A stretch of DNA of 9,397 nucleotides, from positions 1-9,397 of the forward strand of contig DASRGL010000168.1 in assembly GCA_035651115.1 (NCBI GenBank), written 5' to 3'. Numbering within the stretch: position 1 is the stretch's first letter; each line of letters opens with the position of its first letter. This DNA is from DASRGL01 sp035651115. GTDB taxonomy: Bacteria > Armatimonadota > Chthonomonadetes > Chthonomonadales > Chthonomonadaceae. The position numbers were made by a program, and so were the translations under genes. Positions 5,461 through 9,397 of the stretch are shown here, one piece after another. The notes below the pieces were generated by a model. The model was given only the letters and a program-made list of their open reading frames with translations. It made no database searches and had not been told where the DNA came from.

Positions 5461-6231
5461 TCAGCGCAGCGCGGCGCGCAGTTCGGCGGCGAAGCGCGGC
5501 ACGGCAGTCTCCGGCGGCTCCTCCATCTCGTACTCGATGGCAAGGAATCCGCGATAGTCCACGTCATCCATGATCTCGCGCACCCGATGGTAGTCCACGG
5601 GAATCCAGGCGCCCTTCGCATCGTGCGCGCCGGGCTTGGCGTGCGTCGCGATGGCATAGGGCGCGCAGGCGATGAACTGGGTGTAGATGTCGCCGGAGAA
5701 GTTGCCGAAGTCCAGGTTGATGCCCAGCGCCGGATGATCCACCGCGCGCACCAGGTTCAGCGTTCCCTCGGCTGTGGCCGTCAGGCCGCCGTGATTCTCC
5801 AGCGCCAGCGCGACGCCGCGCTCCCAGGCGTACTCCGCGCACTCCTTCAAGCACGCCACCACGTTGTCGAAGGTCGCTTTCTCGCTCTGTCCCTCGCGCA
5901 CGGCTCCGGCAAAGACGCGCAGCGTCGGCGCGCCCAGCACGACGGAATGCTCGATCCAGTTCTGCGTCATCGTGACATGCTCGCGCCGCTTGGCGGCGTC
6001 CGGCTGGGCAAAATCGCTGCCGACCGCCGTGCCGGAGATCGCCAGTCCCTCCTTATGCGCCAACTGCTTGATCTCGTTCAGGAACGGACGCTCGGTCGTG
6101 GGAAAGTAGTAGGCGGTCAGTTCGACGCCGTCGAAGCCGATCTCCCGGCAGGCGCGCAGAAAGTCCGGCAGGGTCATCTTGCCGCCCTGAAGGTTCTGCC
6201 GATAGGAATACGCACAGCAGCTCAGTCGCAT
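5461..6231 (-). CDS. Sugar phosphate isomerase/epimerase (AP endonuclease 2-like TIM barrel)
   Basis: This 256-aa soluble TIM-barrel protein belongs to the xylose isomerase-like family, which holds ketose 3-epimerases, inosose dehydratases and hydroxypyruvate isomerases. Expected metal ligands can be traced as E145 in ALENHGG, D174 in NLDFGNF, a histidine in THAKPGAH (H197 or H203) and E233 in AIEYE. GFDGVEL (32-38) is the typical second-strand motif. The divalent metal and sugar substrate cannot be decided from the sequence. The start at 6231 has a strong AAGGAGG 5-6 bases upstream; an in-frame ATG at 6294 would add 21 poorly conserved residues. The gene converges on accA with only 9 bases between stop codons. 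It is monocistronic here, and its promoter must lie in the palindrome-rich gap to the right. Confidence 0.85.
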   Translation of the reverse strand: MRLSCCAYSYRQNLQGGKMTLPDFLRACREIGFDGVELTAYYFPTTERPFLNEIKQLAHKEGLAISGTAVGSDFAQPDAAKRREHVTMTQNWIEHSVVLGAPTLRVFAGAVREGQSEKATFDNVVACLKECAEYAWERGVALALENHGGLTATAEGTLNLVRAVDHPALGINLDFGNFSGDIYTQFIACAPYAIATHAKPGAHDAKGAWIPVDYHRVREIMDDVDYRGFLAIEYEMEEPPETAVPRFAAELRAALR

Positions 6232-6315
6232 GATAGCCTCCTTTTCCCTTAACATTGGTGAGCCGGAGGCGCTATTCCTGCCCGTCTTCTGCAACGCAGG
6301 GCCGTTCCGTTCTCA

Positions 6316-6400
6316 CCCTCACTCCCTTTCTCCTAATCCTGGGAGAAGAGGGAGGTTCAATTCCCCCCTCCCAGGATTGGGAGGGAAGATGGGGCGAGGG
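6316..6400. repeat. Long imperfect foldback in the intergenic region
   Basis: Bases 6327-6345 pair with 6368-6386 over 19 positions, with three G-U pairs, including an exact 11-bp core AATCCTGGGAG/CTCCCAGGATT. CCCTC (6316-6320) pairs further out with GAGGG (6396-6400). The outer TCACCCTCACTCCC (6313-6326) resembles the reverse complement of the flank of the hairpin at 143-184, so both may belong to one dispersed C/G-rich repeat family. No coding potential is apparent. Confidence 0.7.
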
Positions 6401-6543
6401 GGCCACAAAGCAGAAATGGAACAGCCCGGGCAGACCCCTGCGGCGCGCAGGAACCTGCCCTCCGAAAAGAGAAGATACCTCATGCCCCCTCCGGCAAGAC
6501 GTTTCAAGGGCGGACAGGCGGCCATCACCTCTATGACGAGGCA

Positions 6544-6563
6544 CGAGGGAATGAATTCCCTCG
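6544..6563. repeat. Perfect 9-bp inverted repeat
   Basis: CGAGGGAAT (6544-6552) and ATTCCCTCG (6555-6563) are separated by GA, giving a hairpin with a tight loop. It opens the palindrome array that runs to about 6705. It is followed at once by CTGAGTAGCCTGCGGCTCAG (6564-6583), another imperfect hairpin. Confidence 0.8.
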
Positions 6564-6582
6564 CTGAGTAGCCTGCGGCTCA

Positions 6583-6636
6583 GTGTCCTGCGGACACGGT
6601 GTAAACTCCCAATCGGTACTGTGTCCGTTAGGACAC
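6583..6636. repeat. Two successive GTGTCC/GGACAC hairpins
   Basis: GTGTCC-TGC-GGACAC (6583-6597) and GTGTCC-GTTA-GGACAC (6621-6636) have the same 6-bp stem with different loops, 23 bases apart. Because the stems are identical, the first GTGTCC can pair with either GGACAC. GGTGT (6598-6602) can also pair with ACACC (6633-6637), so alternative RNA folds are possible upstream of the dehydrogenase gene. Confidence 0.75.
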
Positions 6637-6659
6637 CGGGCGGAACGCCACACAGCGAA

Positions 6660-6671
6660 GGGTTTCAACCC
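6660..6671. repeat. Small GGGTT/AACCC hairpin
   Basis: GGGTT (6660-6664) and AACCC (6667-6671) flank TC. This is a further unit of the array upstream of the dehydrogenase. A similar layout, GCAGTT-TC-AACTGC, occurs at 2148-2161 upstream of the tRNA promoter. Confidence 0.6.
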
Positions 6672-6724
6672 GTCGTACACTGTCCGCCCCTTCCGGCAGG
6701 ACGTGGGAGAGAGGAACGCCATCC

Positions 6725-7741
6725 ATGAAGACGCTCCAGGTTTTGAAAGGCCGGGAATTCGCGATTCGCGATCTGCCCATCCCTCAGCCTGGCCCTGGCG
6801 AGGCGCTGCTGCGTGTCGAGGCGGTGACCACCTGCCCGCAGTGGGATCTGCACCTGCGCCACAACGAGCCGATGTTTGTGGGCCACCGGTTCGAATATCC
6901 CTACACGCCCGGCCAGCCCGGACACGAAGCGACCGGCACGGTGGCCGCGCTCGGCGAGGGTGTCACCGACCTGGCGGTGGGAGATCGCGTGAGCGCCTGG
7001 CGCGACGCGGGACAGAACAGACCTGGCTGCTACGCGCAGTACGTTGTCCATACAGAGGAGAACCTGATCCGGGTCCCCACGCACCTGCCGCCCGAAGCGA
7101 CCGCGCCGGTCGAACTGGCGATGTGCGTCGCCTCGACCTTCCTGCTGCTCAAGGAGATGAATGCGGTGCGCGGCAAGCGCTTCGGCGTGATGGGACTGGG
7201 GCCTGCCGGGCTGATCGCAGTACAGATGGCCCGCGCCGAAGGAGCGGAAGCCGTCATCGGTTTCGACTTCCATCCTTCCCGCCGCGCGCTGGCGCTGGCG
7301 CTCGGCGCGGAGGCCGCTTACGATCCTCGCGACGATCTGAGCCAGCGATTTCCCACGCGCCTGCAAGCGAGGCCGACGCTCGACTGCGCGCTTGACTGCG
7401 TCGGAGCGAAAGCCTCGGTAGAGTATCTGATGGATCGCACGGCCGATGTGGTGGCGCTGTTCGGTGTGCAGCGGGAGAACTATACGTTCGCGCCGCATCA
7501 TTATGGCGGCCTGCGGCTGTGCGGCTATCGCGGCCACAGCCGCGCGGCGGCGGAGTACGCGGTCGGCCTGATGGAACAGGGCAAGCTGAGCCTGGCTCCG
7601 CTCGTGACCCATCATCTGCCGCTGGAACGCTATGCCGAAGGCATTGACCTGCTGGAGAGGCAGGAGGCCATCAAAATCTGCTTCTGGCCCTGGAAAGAGA
7701 CGCTGCGCGGACGAGAGGACGATGCCGACGCCTCGCTTTGA
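6725..7741 (+). CDS. Zinc-type alcohol/sugar dehydrogenase (MDR superfamily)
   Basis: This 338-aa medium-chain dehydrogenase/reductase oxidises or reduces an alcohol or polyol with NAD(P). The N-terminal GroES-like domain has candidate catalytic-zinc residues C37 (TTCPQWD), H67 and E68 (GQPGHEATG). VGDRV (85-89) is the usual family turn. The Rossmann fold shows GLGPAG (157-162), and D181 at the end of the second strand favours NAD over NADP. The four-cysteine structural zinc lobe of classical alcohol dehydrogenases is absent, as in several sugar or threonine dehydrogenase-like branches. The length is normal. The ATG at 6725 has GAGAGG about 11 bases upstream. Its last 20 bases overlap the aldo/keto reductase, so the two are co-translated. 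The leader contains the hairpin array. The exact substrate cannot be read from the sequence. Confidence 0.88.
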   Translation: MKTLQVLKGREFAIRDLPIPQPGPGEALLRVEAVTTCPQWDLHLRHNEPMFVGHRFEYPYTPGQPGHEATGTVAALGEGVTDLAVGDRVSAWRDAGQNRPGCYAQYVVHTEENLIRVPTHLPPEATAPVELAMCVASTFLLLKEMNAVRGKRFGVMGLGPAGLIAVQMARAEGAEAVIGFDFHPSRRALALALGAEAAYDPRDDLSQRFPTRLQARPTLDCALDCVGAKASVEYLMDRTADVVALFGVQRENYTFAPHHYGGLRLCGYRGHSRAAAEYAVGLMEQGKLSLAPLVTHHLPLERYAEGIDLLERQEAIKICFWPWKETLRGREDDADASL

Positions 7742-8645
7742 CGACCTGAAACCATCCCGTCTCACGCTCGGCGCGGTGCAGTTGGGAATGCCTTACGGCA
7801 TTGCGAACGTCACCGGCCAGCCCTCCTACGAGCAGGCGCGCGAGATACTCGCCTGCGCGGTTGAGGGCGGCATCACCTGCGTGGACACGGCGGCGGCCTA
7901 CGGGAACAGCGAGGAGGTGTTGGGCCGAGCGATGGCGGAACTCGGTATCGCGGACCGGCTGCTGGTCGTGACGAAAGCGCCTGCGCTGGACGACTCCCTG
8001 ACCGCAAAGGCGGCAGCGCGACAGATCGAGGCGGCGGTCGCGCGTTCGCTGCAACGGCTGCGCCTGGATCGGCTGCCCCTCTGCCTGTTTCATCGAGAGC
8101 AAGATTTTCGCTATGCGGAGACCCTGCAACGCCTGCAAAGCCGGGGCCTGATCCATGCCCTCGGCTGCTCGATGGAGACGCCCGAAGCCGCCGATACGGT
8201 TTTTGCGAGCGGAGAGGCGGACGCCATGCAGGTTCCCGGCAACCTGCTGGATCGCCGTTTCCTGAGCGCCGACTACGGCACGCAGCCCCATTCCAGGCCG
8301 ACGCTCTTCGTGCGCAGCGTCTTTCTGCAAGGGCTGCTGCTGATGCCGCCGGAGCGCATCCCTGCCGGTCTGTCGGAAGCCATCCCTGCGCTGCGCGCAC
8401 TGCGCGGTCTGGCAGAGGCGGCGGGCATGAGCCTGGAGGAGATGGCGATCCGCTATGTGCTGTCGTACCGGGGAGTCGCGAGTGCGCTGATCGGGGTCGA
8501 GACCGTCGCGCAGATGCGCCGCGCCCTCTCCTTTCTGAATAGCGCACCGCTCGATGACGCGATGATGCAGGCGATCCACGACGCCGCGCCCGCCCTGCCG
8601 GAGCGCGTCATCGTGCCGCATCTCTGGGAACAGAAGCCAGGATAA
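7722..8645 (+). CDS. Aldo/keto reductase
   Basis: This 307-aa TIM-barrel NAD(P)H-dependent oxidoreductase has the complete catalytic tetrad: D55 and Y60 in VDTAAAYGNSEEVLG, K85 in VVTKAP and H124 in CLFHRE. It begins with LTLGAVQLGMPYG (15-26), typical of the branch often found beside sugar-nucleotide and polyketide-sugar genes. The C-terminus has the usual cofactor-side segment SALIGVETVAQMRRAL. The start is ATG 7722, inside the end of the dehydrogenase gene, with GAGAGGA immediately upstream; an in-frame ATG at 7632 would add 30 residues that are only shadow translation. It forms a two-gene operon with the dehydrogenase, suggesting consecutive redox steps on one carbonyl compound. The substrate is unknown. 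It converges on the aminotransferase gene with 16 bases between stop codons. Confidence 0.9.
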   Translation: MPTPRFDDLKPSRLTLGAVQLGMPYGIANVTGQPSYEQAREILACAVEGGITCVDTAAAYGNSEEVLGRAMAELGIADRLLVVTKAPALDDSLTAKAAARQIEAAVARSLQRLRLDRLPLCLFHREQDFRYAETLQRLQSRGLIHALGCSMETPEAADTVFASGEADAMQVPGNLLDRRFLSADYGTQPHSRPTLFVRSVFLQGLLLMPPERIPAGLSEAIPALRALRGLAEAAGMSLEEMAIRYVLSYRGVASALIGVETVAQMRRALSFLNSAPLDDAMMQAIHDAAPALPERVIVPHLWEQKPG

Positions 8646-8661
8646 AGCTCCTGCGGCTCTT

Positions 8662-9397
8662 TCATGTCCAGGCGCGCTGGATTTTGGAGATGGCTTCGGC
8701 GATGGCGTCCATGTCCTGCTTCTCTCCAAGCAGCATATTCTGATAGAGCCACACAGCATCCTGACACACCGCCTCACAGACCGGCAGATCGAGTTCGGGA
8801 TAGTTGATCGCCCACCCGAACTGACACCACGAACCCCGGCCTATCGTCTTGTCCGTAAACACCCGCTCCTTATACAGAGGCACATACCCTGCCATACACG
8901 GCACGCCCTCGGCCCGCAGCGCCTTCAAGAACTCTGCGTGCGGACGCCCGCCAAAACCCGCCGCTTCGTAGCGGAAGACGTAGCAGTGATGGGCGTGCGT
9001 GGTCACGCGCGGATCGGTCTGAAGCGTCCGAATTCCGGGAATGGCGGCAAGCTGCTTCGTCAGATGCGCCGCGTTTGCGCTGCGCCGCGCCATCTGCTCC
9101 GGCAGGCGCGTGAACTGCGCCAGCAGCAGCGCCGCCTGAAACTCGGTCATCCGAAAGTTGCCGCCCAGCACGTGATGCTCGTACCACTTACCCGCACGCA
9201 CCCGCCCCACATTCGACACCGACCAGATTTTATCGGCCAACTCCTCATCGTTGCAGAGGAGGATGCCGCCCTCGCCAGAGTTGAGGTTCTTGCTGGCCTG
9301 GAAACTGAAGGTCCCCAGCGTGCCGAGGGCGCCGACCCTGCGGCCCTGCCAGGCGGCTCCGTGCGCCTGGGCCGCGTCCTCGATGACATAGAGACTA
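8662..9397 (-). CDS. DegT/DnrJ/EryC1/StrS family PLP aminotransferase (N-terminus beyond the window)
   Basis: The 244 visible residues are the central and C-terminal parts of a sugar or cyclitol aminotransferase, which moves an amino group from glutamate or glutamine to a keto sugar. The fragment opens with IEDAAQAHGA (D7 contacts the PLP pyridine nitrogen) and has FSFQASKNLNSGEGG (30-44), whose K36 should form the PLP Schiff base. GGNFRMTEFQAALLLAQF and HCYVFRY follow as usual. Family members are about 370-400 aa, so roughly 140 N-terminal residues and the start codon lie to the right of the window. The motif set is closest in feel to the AHBA synthase/scyllo-inosose aminotransferase branch, but that subfamily call is tentative. 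It is convergent with the aldo/keto reductase, so it is not in the same transcript. Confidence 0.9.
   Translation of the reverse strand, partial: SLYVIEDAAQAHGAAWQGRRVGALGTLGTFSFQASKNLNSGEGGILLCNDEELADKIWSVSNVGRVRAGKWYEHHVLGGNFRMTEFQAALLLAQFTRLPEQMARRSANAAHLTKQLAAIPGIRTLQTDPRVTTHAHHCYVFRYEAAGFGGRPHAEFLKALRAEGVPCMAGYVPLYKERVFTDKTIGRGSWCQFGWAINYPELDLPVCEAVCQDAVWLYQNMLLGEKQDMDAIAEAISKIQRAWT

Noticed and set aside
6272..6571. Small overlapping frames of 69-113 codons in the intergenic gap
   Set aside because: They span foldback repeats, have no convincing ribosome-binding site and no family-like sequence.
6544..6705. CRISPR array
   Set aside because: Repeat units are short palindromes of differing sequence with irregular spacing, without uniform direct repeats or spacers, and there are no cas genes.
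7671..8777. Reverse frame of 368 codons opposite the aldo/keto reductase
   Set aside because: Shadow frame that also runs over the 3' end of the aminotransferase in a different frame; no recognisable domain.

Overview
The window is GC-rich (low-to-mid 60s % by eye) bacterial chromosomal DNA carrying housekeeping and carbohydrate-metabolism genes. Gene orientation switches often, so the region reads as several short transcription units rather than one large cluster. The genes are a two-gene (split) transketolase, a tRNA, a bifunctional chorismate mutase/prephenate dehydratase, an accD-accA carboxyltransferase pair, a TIM-barrel sugar isomerase, an MDR dehydrogenase plus aldo/keto reductase pair, and a sugar-type PLP aminotransferase cut by the right edge. 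Separate AccA and AccD subunits, the Shine-Dalgarno sites and the lack of introns indicate a bacterium. Intergenic spaces rich in palindromes, together with many sugar-modifying enzymes, would suit Chloroflexota or Armatimonadota, but that placement is an inference and the sequence does not prove it.

Layout from left to right. Bases 2-109 (+) are probably the C-terminus of a gene that begins outside the window. A hairpin (143-184) separates it from the convergent transketolase operon, which runs leftward: thiamine-binding half 1135-1908, then C-terminal half 236-1138, joined by a GTGA overlap. Upstream of that operon is a 195-bp MITE-like element (1938-2132) with 38-bp terminal inverted repeats. 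Next come a near-consensus sigma-70 promoter (2182-2210) and a tRNA gene (2231-2303, +), then pheA (2341-3405, -). accD (3567-4430, +) and accA (4411-5451, +) overlap by 20 bases. A TIM-barrel sugar isomerase/epimerase (5461-6231, -) converges on accA. The 493-bp gap 6232-6724 is full of inverted repeats. An MDR dehydrogenase (6725-7741, +) and an aldo/keto reductase (7722-8645, +) overlap by 20 bases. A DegT/DnrJ-type aminotransferase (8662-9397, -, N-terminus missing) closes the window.

Working together: AccD and AccA form the carboxyltransferase half of acetyl-CoA carboxylase (malonyl-CoA for fatty acids). PheA takes chorismate to phenylpyruvate for phenylalanine. The transketolase halves should assemble into one enzyme that moves two-carbon ketol units between sugars. 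The dehydrogenase, reductase, isomerase and aminotransferase fit oxidation/reduction, isomerisation and amination of sugars or cyclitols, but no shared pathway is proven. The most notable points are the altered motifs at normally invariant active-site loops in both AccD and AccA, a leucine-type (UAA) tRNA without the long variable arm, the MITE-like element, and the palindrome array upstream of the dehydrogenase. I see no CRISPR array, phage module, toxin-antitoxin pair, defence system or obviously new multi-gene system.
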